This document shows, piece by piece, positions 1 through 6,779 of a DNA stretch of 10,140 nucleotides; position 1 is the first letter of the stretch; each line of letters begins with the position of its first letter. The stretch covers positions 1-10,140 of the forward strand of contig DOVL01000061.1 of NCBI GenBank assembly GCA_003520105.1. Direction: 5' to 3'. The translations under genes and the position numbers were made by a program. The notes under the pieces were generated by a model, which was not told the DNA's origin, made no database searches, and saw only the letters and a program-made list of their open reading frames with translations. Source of the DNA: Lachnospiraceae bacterium. Its GTDB lineage: Bacteria > Bacillota > Clostridia > Lachnospirales > Lachnospiraceae.

Positions 1-54
1 AATGCGGTAAGCTGCAGGGAGTATATATCAGGACTTGAGAAAAAATACATGTAA
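1..54 (+). CDS. C-terminal end of an upstream gene (partial)
   Basis: The first frame is open from base 1 to a TAA at 52-54 and encodes NAVSCREYISGLEKKYM. It stops 12 bp before the GH105 start, the tight spacing expected inside an operon. Only 17 residues are visible, so the product cannot be identified. The amphipathic ending with Ala/Glu/Lys residues is compatible with the last helix of a SGNH/GDSL carbohydrate acetylesterase, a common partner of GH105 and GH28 genes, but that is a guess from context. The reading frame may also be chance. Confidence 0.4.
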   Translation, partial: NAVSCREYISGLEKKYM

Positions 55-66
55 GGCAGGGTGGAT

Positions 67-1209
67 ATGAGTAAAAGTATTGATGAAAAGATAATGACAT
101 ATTTTGATTTTCTGCTGGAAAACTCGACAGCTGAGGCTCCTATGTGGAATATCGAGAAGATCCTTGAGGGTACTCCGAACAAGTGGAATTATATAGATGG
201 CTGTATGATCATAGCAGTACTGGCTCTGTATGAGATCACCGGAGATGAAAAGTATTTTAAGTTTGCAAAAGATTTCGTGGACTTTTTCGTAGAAGAAGAC
301 GGAAATATCAAGACCTATAGGGTTGAAGAATATAATCTGGACAATGTGAATCCGGCAAGAAATCTCTTTTATTTCTATGACAAGACCGGAGACGAGAAGT
401 ATAAAAAGGCAATTGAGCTTGTAAGAAGTCAGCTTGAAAATATGCCGCGTACCAACGAGGGCAATTTCTGGCATAAGAAGATATATCCGTATCAGGTATG
501 GCTTGACGGACTCTTCATGGCGCAGCCGTTCTACATGATGTACGAAACGAAATTCAATCGTATGGAGAAGTGTCTCGACAGTATTCATCAGTTTGAAAAT
601 GTCGTAAGGCTCATGAAGGATCCGAATACCGGACTGTATTATCATGGCTACGATGAGAGTAGAGCTATGTACTGGGCTGACAAGGATACAGGCTGCAGTA
701 AGAATTTCTGGCTTCGTGCTATCGGATGGTTCGCTGTTGCACTTGTTGATACAGCTGAAAGTACAGATGAGAGACTGTATTATGAATTCCAATATCTCCA
801 GAATATTCTGAAAGACTTGATCGATGCTCTGGAAAAATACCAGGATGAGAGTGGAATGTTCTGGCAGGTTGTTGACAAGCCGGGTGTTCCGGGTAATTAT
901 CTTGAAACCTCGGGCACAGCACTTGTAGCATATGCCATTCTTAAAGGTGTCAGACTTGGATATCTTCCGAAGAAATATGAGAAGATGGGACTGGACGCTT
1001 TTTATGGTATAGTTGATAAATATCTTGTTATAGATGATGACGGAAAGCTTGGACTTGATGGTATCTGTCTTGTTGCAGGACTTGGAGGTCCGAATAAGAG
1101 AGACGGATCAATGGAATACTATTTCAGTGAGCCGGTTGTGAAGAATGAGGCCAAAGGCGTAGCGCCGTTCCTGCTCGCATATACAGAGATCTTAAGGAGA
1201 AGAGACTGA
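67..1209 (+). CDS. Glycoside hydrolase family 105: unsaturated rhamnogalacturonyl/galacturonyl hydrolase
   Basis: This enzyme removes the 4,5-unsaturated galacturonate from the non-reducing end of oligosaccharides left by pectate or rhamnogalacturonan lyases, releasing 5-keto-4-deoxyuronate. The product from ATG 67 has 380 residues, the usual size for YteR/RhiN-type (alpha/alpha)6-barrel proteins. Visible family features are the early WNYIDGCMI stretch, the VWLDGLFM motif at about 144-151 whose Asp (about 147) matches the general acid/base Asp of YteR, and FWLRAIGWFAVAL at about 214-226, matching the family's FWxRGxGW motif. There is no signal peptide, so it acts in the cytoplasm on imported sugars. 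ATG 67 is preferred over in-frame GTG 61 because AAGG (53-56) and AGG (58-60) lie 10 and 6 nt upstream of it; GTG 61 cannot be excluded. GH28 starts 2 bp downstream, so the two genes are one transcription unit. Confidence 0.93.
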   Translation: MSKSIDEKIMTYFDFLLENSTAEAPMWNIEKILEGTPNKWNYIDGCMIIAVLALYEITGDEKYFKFAKDFVDFFVEEDGNIKTYRVEEYNLDNVNPARNLFYFYDKTGDEKYKKAIELVRSQLENMPRTNEGNFWHKKIYPYQVWLDGLFMAQPFYMMYETKFNRMEKCLDSIHQFENVVRLMKDPNTGLYYHGYDESRAMYWADKDTGCSKNFWLRAIGWFAVALVDTAESTDERLYYEFQYLQNILKDLIDALEKYQDESGMFWQVVDKPGVPGNYLETSGTALVAYAILKGVRLGYLPKKYEKMGLDAFYGIVDKYLVIDDDGKLGLDGICLVAGLGGPNKRDGSMEYYFSEPVVKNEAKGVAPFLLAYTEILRRRD

Positions 1210-1211
1210 AC

Positions 1212-2795
1212 ATGAAAATACGGGTTGCAGGTCTGTTTAACAGGAGCATTACCATTGAACTGGATAATAATAAGCCTTACAGCATGGATAAGCCGTGCAC
1301 TTATTACCTGAACGGTAATAAGGTCAAGGAGTCTGATCGTAATGTAAATACTATAGATGGGCTGACACCGGATATGGATTACATGCTTAAGGTCTGTGGT
1401 GAGGATTTCTGTGAGGAAATATCCTTCCACACAAAGAGGGAGCTATGTTGTATAGATGTTCGCAGCATCGGTGCAAAGGGCGACGGTGTCAGTAATGATA
1501 CAGCATTTCTTCAGGCGGCTATCAGTGCCTGCCCTGAAGGAGGAACTGTTCATATAACAGAGGGAACATATCTTTCGGCACCGCTCTTTTTGAAGAGTAA
1601 TATCACGATCTGGCTCGATGAGGATGCGGTACTCCTTGGTGATCCGGATAGAAATCATTATCCGGTGCTTCCGGGTATGGTCAAAGAGGAATACGGCTTC
1701 TCAAAGGAGATCAGTCTTGCTTCGTGGGAGGGAAATCCTATCAGCACCTTTGCGTCCCTTATCACGGGTATCGGCGTATCGAATGTTGATTTCATAGGAA
1801 GAGGCATCATTGATGGAAATGCAGCTGCTTCAGACTGGTGGGATAACGTATCGAAGAAAAGAGGCGCGTGGAGACCTAAGACTGTATTTTTGAATAGCTG
1901 CAGTAATATAAGATTTCAGGGTGTTACGATAAAGAATTCTCCTTCATGGACAGTTCATCCTTATTATTCGGATAAGGTTTCGTTCTATGATATGGATATT
2001 ACAAATCCTGATAATTCGCCAAATACAGACGGTTTTGATCCGGAAAGCTGTACAGATGTGGAGATAATCGGTGTCAGAATATCTGTCGGTGACGACTGCA
2101 TCGCCATTAAGAGTGGCAAGATGTATATGGGAATAAATCATAATAAGCCGGCGGATAATATTGTGATAAGAAACTGCAGACTGGAGCACGGACATGGTTC
2201 GGTGACGGTGGGCAGTGAGGTGGCGAGCGGCGTTTCCCGCATAAATATCAGTAGATGTCTTTTCGTTGAAACTGACAGAGGGCTCAGGATCAAAACAAGA
2301 CGCGGCAGAGGCGAGAGGAGCGTGATAGATGACGTTAACCTCAGCGACATCCGTATGGAGAATGTAAGGATGCCTTTCACCGTGAATATGTTTTATTTCT
2401 GTGATCCTGATGGACATACGAGCTACGTTCAGGATCAGGAGCCAAGACCTGTTGACGAGAGAACTCCAAGGATAGGCAGGATATCGGCAAAAAATATCAC
2501 CTGCACGGGAGTAAATGCATCGCTTGTATGCGCTTATGGACTTCCGGAGAGGCCGATCGAAGAGCTGATATTTGAAAATATAGATGCAGAGTTCTTGCCG
2601 GAGGCAGAGAGAAAGGCTGAATGCCCTATCATGATGGACGGTTTCGAGAAGATGAACGGTAGATCCATTTATCTGAGAAATGCCCGAAAGATAACGATAA
2701 ACAATGTAAATATAAAGGGTGCGGCTAACAGTGCACCTGAGCTTATAGACGTTGCAGAAGAGAATATAAAGGGACTTTCATATGCAGAAGTTTGA
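1212..2795 (+). CDS. Glycoside hydrolase family 28, polygalacturonase-like, cytoplasmic
   Basis: A 527-residue parallel beta-helix hydrolase expected to cleave alpha-1,4-galacturonosyl links in pectin fragments. Residues 1-77 form a small beta-rich, Fn3-like domain. The beta-helix starts near DVRSIGAKGDGVSNDT (about 82-97). All four GH28 signatures are intact: NTDGFD at 271-276, GDDC at 293-296, GHGS at 327-330 and RIK at 359-361. They supply the three catalytic Asp residues (273, 294, 295), the conserved His (328) and the substrate-binding Lys (361). The fused N-terminal domain and the lack of a signal peptide resemble cytoplasmic exo-acting members, so exo-polygalacturonase is the likeliest activity; a rhamnogalacturonan or xylogalacturonan substrate remains possible. 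AAGGAG at 1194-1199 precedes the start. The 3' end overlaps the kinase gene by 14 bp. Confidence 0.93.
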   Translation: MKIRVAGLFNRSITIELDNNKPYSMDKPCTYYLNGNKVKESDRNVNTIDGLTPDMDYMLKVCGEDFCEEISFHTKRELCCIDVRSIGAKGDGVSNDTAFLQAAISACPEGGTVHITEGTYLSAPLFLKSNITIWLDEDAVLLGDPDRNHYPVLPGMVKEEYGFSKEISLASWEGNPISTFASLITGIGVSNVDFIGRGIIDGNAAASDWWDNVSKKRGAWRPKTVFLNSCSNIRFQGVTIKNSPSWTVHPYYSDKVSFYDMDITNPDNSPNTDGFDPESCTDVEIIGVRISVGDDCIAIKSGKMYMGINHNKPADNIVIRNCRLEHGHGSVTVGSEVASGVSRINISRCLFVETDRGLRIKTRRGRGERSVIDDVNLSDIRMENVRMPFTVNMFYFCDPDGHTSYVQDQEPRPVDERTPRIGRISAKNITCTGVNASLVCAYGLPERPIEELIFENIDAEFLPEAERKAECPIMMDGFEKMNGRSIYLRNARKITINNVNIKGAANSAPELIDVAEENIKGLSYAEV

Positions 2796-3798
2796 TCTTA
2801 TAACACTCGGAGAGATAATGCTCCGTTTATCACCACCGGGCTATGAGAGAATGTCGCGTGGTGAAATATTTGATAAGAGAGCCGGAGGCTCTGAATTAAA
2901 TGTGGCTGCAGGAGCTGCTCTCCTGGGGCTTAGAACAGGTGTGATCTCAAAGCTTCCTCAGAACGATCTCGGAACCTTTATTAAAAACCGTATCAGATTT
3001 GAGGGTGTTTCTGATGACTACCTGATATATGACGATACGGAAGATGCAAGACTTGGAATATATTACTATGAATATGGCGCAGCACCGAGAAAGCCGTCGA
3101 TCATTTATGACAGAAAGAATTCTTCCTTTACGAAGATAGACCTTTCGGAGATCCCTGAGGAGATATATTCTTCAACCAGAATGTTCCACACCAGTGGAAT
3201 AACGCTGGCTCTCTGTGAGAAGTCAAGAGAGGTTGCGCTCAGCCTTATCAAGAGGTTTAAGGAAGCCGGCGCGCTTATTTCCTTTGATGTGAACTACCGT
3301 GCTAATCTCTGGACTGAGGAAGAGGCGAGAGAGACCATCGAGAAGATACTTCCTTACATTGATGTCCTCTTTGTTTCTGAAGAAACAAGCCGCAGGATGA
3401 TGCAGCGGGAGGGCGAACTTGAGGATATTATGAAGGGTTATGTTTCGGACTACAATGTCAAACTGGTATGCACCACCAGAAGAACAGTTAAAAGTCCGAA
3501 GAAGCATGACTTCACATCAATAATCTACAGCGCTGATACTGACAAGTTCTACACCGAAAAACCATATACCGATATCGACGTTATCGACAGGATCGGTTCG
3601 GGTGATGCCTATGTTTCAGGCGTGCTGTATGGTTATCTGAAATACGATGATCCATTCATGGCACTTCAGTATGGTAATGCTACTTCAAGCGTTAAAAATA
3701 CAATTCCGGGAGATCTGCCGGCAAGTGACAGCAAAGAGATAGATGGCATAATCAGTAATCATAATGCGGTCGGAGCTGTCAGCGAGCTTAACAGGTAA
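2782..3798 (+). CDS. kdgK: PfkB-family sugar kinase, probable 2-keto-3-deoxygluconate kinase
   Basis: An ATP-dependent ribokinase/PfkB-fold kinase of 338 residues, a normal length. The N-terminal GGSELNVAAGAALLGL (35-50) is the first PfkB signature. DRIGSGDAYVSG (269-280) is the second, with GSGD forming the anion hole and Asp275 the catalytic base. FDVNYRANLW (168-177) is characteristic of KDG kinases. In context, it phosphorylates 2-keto-3-deoxygluconate, made from the 5-keto-4-deoxyuronate released by the GH105 enzyme (via KduI/KduD, not in this window), to KDPG for aldol cleavage. The start lies inside the GH28 gene, with AAAGGGA at 2768-2774 spaced 7 nt from the ATG, so translation is probably coupled to termination of GH28. 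It is the last gene of the operon. Another sugar acid substrate is possible, because PfkB specificity is hard to read from sequence. Confidence 0.88.
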   Translation: MQKFDLITLGEIMLRLSPPGYERMSRGEIFDKRAGGSELNVAAGAALLGLRTGVISKLPQNDLGTFIKNRIRFEGVSDDYLIYDDTEDARLGIYYYEYGAAPRKPSIIYDRKNSSFTKIDLSEIPEEIYSSTRMFHTSGITLALCEKSREVALSLIKRFKEAGALISFDVNYRANLWTEEEARETIEKILPYIDVLFVSEETSRRMMQREGELEDIMKGYVSDYNVKLVCTTRRTVKSPKKHDFTSIIYSADTDKFYTEKPYTDIDVIDRIGSGDAYVSGVLYGYLKYDDPFMALQYGNATSSVKNTIPGDLPASDSKEIDGIISNHNAVGAVSELNR

Positions 3799-3847
3799 TC
3801 ATGTAAGTAGATTTTCCGACAACTGTGGAATATGAATAGGAACAATT

Positions 3848-3888
3848 TCCCGCAAACCCTTGTAAATAAAGGGTTTGCGGGATTTTTT
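3848..3888 (+). terminator. Intrinsic terminator of the pectin operon
   Basis: A perfect 14-bp stem pairs 3848-3861 with 3869-3882 around a 7-nt loop (GTAAATA). Six T residues follow at 3883-3888. It lies about 50 bp after the kinase stop codon and is a textbook rho-independent terminator for + strand transcription. Confidence 0.93.
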
Positions 3889-3896
3889 GAAATCTA

Positions 3897-3951
3897 TGAC
3901 CGCAGTCAAATATTTCCGGTGGTGGAAATATTTGACTGCGGTCAATTTCTT
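3897..3951 (+). terminator. Second long hairpin, probable tandem terminator or palindromic repeat unit
   Basis: A perfect 21-bp stem pairs 3897-3917 with 3924-3944 around a 6-nt loop GGTGGT. A T-rich stretch (ATTTCTTTTAA) follows on the + strand. It starts only 15 nt after the first hairpin's stem. It could be a back-up terminator insulating the downstream promoter, or a dispersed extragenic palindrome; one window cannot decide this. There is no comparable T tract for - strand transcription. Confidence 0.75.
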
Positions 3952-4008
3952 TTAATTGCAGATGCGAAGCAGCGCGGATTATTAATCGTCTCAAAAATCA
4001 ATCAAAAA

Positions 4009-4037
4009 TTGAAAAAACAGAAGAATTAAATTATAAT
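4009..4037 (+). promoter_or_regulatory. Sigma-70-type promoter of the nhaC-CDF operon
   Basis: TTGAAA (4009-4014) and TATAAT (4032-4037) are separated by 17 bp. The -35 is one mismatch from consensus, and the -10 and spacer are perfect. The predicted start point is near 4044, giving a leader of about 37 nt. GAGG at 4068-4071 lies 9 nt before the nhaC ATG. The promoter sits just after the tandem hairpins, so the ion-transport operon is transcribed independently of the pectin operon. Confidence 0.8.
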
Positions 4038-4080
4038 ATAGTAAGATTTTATATCAGATTCCAATACGAGGTAGATTATT

Positions 4081-5400
4081 ATGGATGAGCAGAAGGTAAT
4101 AAAGTCAAACCCCAAAGCCCTTATACCTATTGTGCTGTTTCTTGTTTTATATCTTGGAAACGGAATTTACTTTGAGTATATAGACCATTCCGAGGGACGG
4201 ATGGGCTTTTATGTTGTGTCTGTGGTGCTTGCGTTTTCAGTGGCGCTTATAGCAGCATTTCTGCAGAACAGAAAACTCAGCTTTGAAGAGAAAATACATA
4301 TCTGCGCTAAAGGGATAGGCGATGATAATATCGTTATCATGCTCTTTATTTTCCTGATGGCAGGAGCCTTCAGCGGTATAGCAGGCAAGGCAGGCGGCGC
4401 TTCAAGTACGGCAAACCTGCTTCTGTCGATCATTCCGGCAAGATTTGCCGTTCCGGGGCTATTTATCATAGCCTGCCTTATCTCGATGGCGATGGGAACA
4501 AGTGTCGGAACTATATCAGTCATCGCTCCGATTGCTGTATCGGTCGCAGAAAACGGAAAACTTTCTCTGCCGCTGTGTGTAGGTGTTGTTGTAGGCGGTG
4601 CAATGTTCGGTGACAATCTTTCATTTATTTCAGACACCACTATTGCCGCAACAAAAACTCAGGGCGTGGAGATGAAGGATAAGTTCAGGACAAATATTAA
4701 GCTCGCACTTCCGGCGGCTCTCATAACTCTGACTATTCTTCTTGTTTATGCATTTAATAATAAGGGTGTTGACGTCGGAAGCTTTGATTATGATATAATT
4801 CAGGCGCTTCCGTATTTTATAGTTCTTATTATGTCGGTGATCGGAATAAATGTATTTGTTGTTCTGATCACAGGTATCCTCCTTTTCATAGGAGCGGGTA
4901 TAGTAACCGGATCACTGACTTATGACACTGCACTTTCCTCTATGGGAAGCGGTATGTCAGGAATGTTTGAAACTATGATCGTTACAATACTCGTTGCTTC
5001 GATTGCTTCTCTCATGAAGGAGAACGGAGGCTTTGAGGCGATACTCTCATTTATCAGAAAGACTGCAAAGGGCAGAAGAGGCGGTATGGCAGGCATCGCA
5101 CTGCTTACGGCATTTATGGATATTGCTACCGCAAATAATACGGTTGCAATAGTTATCGCGGCACCAATCGCGAAGGACATAAGTACTGAATACGGTGTTG
5201 ATCCGAAAAATACAGCATCCCTTCTTGACACCTGCTCATGTATTATGCAGGGAATAATTCCTTACGGTGCGCAGCTTCTGATCGCGTCCGGAATAGCAGG
5301 GGTGACCAGCATGTCTATAATACCGTTTCTGTTCTATCCGTTTATCCTTTCGGTTTTTGTGATCATTTCTATTGTTATTCAGAAAAAAGGTAGTAAATAA
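4081..5400 (+). CDS. nhaC: NhaC-family Na+/H+ antiporter
   Basis: A 439-residue polytopic inner-membrane protein with roughly 11-12 hydrophobic segments, starting with one at about 13-32. It exchanges internal Na+ for external H+ (or, in MleN-like members, couples this to organic acids). The family motifs are TSVGTISVIAP (140-150) and GDNLSFISDTT (177-187), the latter diagnostic of NhaC/MleN transporters. A related repeat, TAFMDIATANNTVAI at about 343-357 and LLDTCSCIMQGIIPYGAQLL at 381-400, matches the second inverted half. Length and motifs are complete. The gene has its own promoter and is followed after 1 bp by the CDF gene, so both are cotranscribed. Na+ is the default substrate; the exact ion and any co-substrate cannot be read from sequence. 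Confidence 0.88.
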   Translation: MDEQKVIKSNPKALIPIVLFLVLYLGNGIYFEYIDHSEGRMGFYVVSVVLAFSVALIAAFLQNRKLSFEEKIHICAKGIGDDNIVIMLFIFLMAGAFSGIAGKAGGASSTANLLLSIIPARFAVPGLFIIACLISMAMGTSVGTISVIAPIAVSVAENGKLSLPLCVGVVVGGAMFGDNLSFISDTTIAATKTQGVEMKDKFRTNIKLALPAALITLTILLVYAFNNKGVDVGSFDYDIIQALPYFIVLIMSVIGINVFVVLITGILLFIGAGIVTGSLTYDTALSSMGSGMSGMFETMIVTILVASIASLMKENGGFEAILSFIRKTAKGRRGGMAGIALLTAFMDIATANNTVAIVIAAPIAKDISTEYGVDPKNTASLLDTCSCIMQGIIPYGAQLLIASGIAGVTSMSIIPFLFYPFILSVFVIISIVIQKKGSK

Positions 5401-5401
5401 T

Positions 5402-6529
5402 ATGAATAGTAAAGCAGAAAAAATCAGAGAGAGGACCATTGTTAAAACCAGTATTATCGGTATCATAACAAATGTTTTCCTTGCTGGATTTAAAGCGGTT
5501 ATCGGGCTCCTCAGTAATTCGATTGCCATAGTCATGGATGCTGTTAATAATATTTCCGATGCCGGAAGCTCCATTATTACGATCATAGGAACAAAGCTTG
5601 CAGGGCGTGAACCGGATAAGAAGCATCCCTTCGGATACGGACGTATCGAATATCTGAGTGCGATGGTCATATCGGTCATCATACTGTATGCCGGTGTAAC
5701 GTCACTTGTGGAATCCGTCAAGAAGATCATTAATCCGGATACTCCGGACTATTCGACAGTTTCACTGATAATTGTCGGAGTCGCTGTAGTGGTGAAAATA
5801 GTTCTCGGAAGATATGTAAAGTCGGTCGGAAAGAAAGTCAATTCCGCATCACTTGTGAATTCCGGAGAGGATGCCACACTTGATTCAGTCATTTCTGCAT
5901 CCACACTTCTTGCTGCAATAATATTTATGATAACGGATGTATCACTGGAGGCATGGCTGGGCGCAGTCATTTCGCTGGTCATCATTAAGTCCGGCTTTGA
6001 AATGCTGAAGGATACAGTGTCACAGATTCTTGGAGAACGAAATGATCCTGATCTGACAAACAGTATCAAAGAAACCGTAAGAGAATTTCCGGATGTGCAG
6101 GGAGCCTATGATCTGGTGCTGAATAATTACGGGCCTGATACCTGGAATGGTTCTATCCATATCGAGGTGCCGGATACATATACTGCAAGTCAGCTTGATA
6201 AGCTCATAAGAAAGATTCAGGAAACGGTATATCTGAAATACAGAGTAGTTCTGACTGCAATAGGAGTCTATTCGGTGAATACCAAGGATACTGAAATCAT
6301 GGAAGCAGAGAAGAGTATCCGTGAGATAGTCCTGGCGCATCAGCATGTACTTCAGATGCATGGTTTCTATATGGATAAAGAGGAGAAGAGCATGCGATTT
6401 GACATAGTTGTAAGCTTTAATGCCGGAGACAGGAGGGCTGTTTATCAGGCTGTAACGGCGGATGTACAGAAGGCATTTCCTGATTATAAGGTGCAGCTTT
6501 CCATGGATACGGATTTTTCCGAAGTATAA
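5402..6529 (+). CDS. Cation diffusion facilitator, manganese-type (MntE-like), with duplicated C-terminal domain
   Basis: A metal/proton antiporter of the CDF family that exports divalent metal from the cytoplasm. From ATG 5402 it has 375 residues, longer than the usual ~300. The membrane domain covers about 15-205, with the family motif HPFGYGR at 75-81. Aligned on that motif with E. coli YiiP, the transport-site residues are N49 and D53 in helix 2 and D157 and D161 in helix 5. This N/D/D/D set is associated with Mn2+-specific CDFs, whereas Zn2+ types carry His. Residues about 214-295 form the normal ferredoxin-like cytoplasmic domain. Residues about 303-372 look like a second, diverged copy. 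AAGG at 5387-5390 serves ATG 5402; an upstream in-frame start at 5372 would overlap nhaC by 29 bp and is less likely. Confidence 0.88.
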   Translation: MNSKAEKIRERTIVKTSIIGIITNVFLAGFKAVIGLLSNSIAIVMDAVNNISDAGSSIITIIGTKLAGREPDKKHPFGYGRIEYLSAMVISVIILYAGVTSLVESVKKIINPDTPDYSTVSLIIVGVAVVVKIVLGRYVKSVGKKVNSASLVNSGEDATLDSVISASTLLAAIIFMITDVSLEAWLGAVISLVIIKSGFEMLKDTVSQILGERNDPDLTNSIKETVREFPDVQGAYDLVLNNYGPDTWNGSIHIEVPDTYTASQLDKLIRKIQETVYLKYRVVLTAIGVYSVNTKDTEIMEAEKSIREIVLAHQHVLQMHGFYMDKEEKSMRFDIVVSFNAGDRRAVYQAVTADVQKAFPDYKVQLSMDTDFSEV

Positions 6530-6627
6530 TAACAAGCCATGCTCTGTTTTTAATCTTGTGGATATATTTGAGAGGTCCAGAGCCGTAAAATAATAAGCGT
6601 TTATTTAATACAAATAACAAGGAGACC

Positions 6628-6660
6628 ATGCTTCAGAAGATCAACAGAGCTTTAAAATAG
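6628..6660 (+). CDS. Ten-codon reading frame with strong ribosome binding site (leader peptide or remnant)
   Basis: ATG 6628 to TAG 6660 encodes MLQKINRALK. AAGGAG at 6619-6624 lies 3 nt upstream, a strong Shine-Dalgarno at shorter than usual spacing. It ends 14 nt before the ATG of the next short frame. It could be a leader peptide, or the stub of a decayed gene. Nothing in the peptide suggests an attenuator, since there is no run of a single amino acid. The assignment is weak. Confidence 0.25.
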   Translation: MLQKINRALK

Positions 6661-6674
6661 AGAGGGTTATGAAA

Positions 6675-6779
6675 ATGAAGAAGAAAATCAGAACACCAAG
6701 GGAGATGCTCAGTTCATTCAGCTGGGTATATGTAGTGGCTGCTGCTTTTTTTTATGATTTATTTATGAGCATGTCGTAG
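6675..6779 (+). pseudogene. Short membrane-peptide frame, probable truncated 5' end of a lost gene
   Basis: ATG 6675 to TAG 6779 encodes 34 residues: a basic start (MKKKIRTPREML), one hydrophobic stretch (SSFSWVYVVAAAFFYDLF) and an abrupt end. GAGGG lies 8 nt before ATG 6675, and an in-frame ATG at 6669 is also possible. The shape is that of the first transmembrane segment or signal anchor of a larger membrane protein. The last 28 bp overlap the 3' end of the convergent mutS-like gene, so the rest of the gene appears to have been replaced. An eight-T run at 6746-6753 near the end of the hydrophobic stretch is a possible slippage site. A genuine small membrane peptide is the alternative. Confidence 0.35.

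Noticed and set aside
28..792. Long - strand open frame (254 codons) opposite the GH105 gene
   Set aside because: It lies entirely antisense to a gene with clear family motifs. Its translation is rich in Ile, His, Ser and Cys without domain structure, as expected for a shadow frame.
3832..4029. Small + strand frame of 65 codons between kdgK and nhaC
   Set aside because: It runs through both hairpins, so its middle is just the translated palindromes. It has no good ribosome binding site and overlaps the nhaC promoter -35.
5372..5401. Upstream in-frame start for the CDF gene
   Set aside because: It would overlap nhaC by 29 bp and add ten residues absent from typical CDF N-termini. ATG 5402 has a ribosome binding site at usable spacing.
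6020..6535. 171-codon - strand frame opposite the CDF gene
   Set aside because: Antisense shadow of a well-supported coding sequence, with no family motif.
6541..6583. GCTCTG / CAGAGC inverted repeat after the CDF gene, considered as a terminator
   Set aside because: The stem is only 6 bp with a loop over 30 nt and no T tract after the right arm, so it is not a credible intrinsic terminator.
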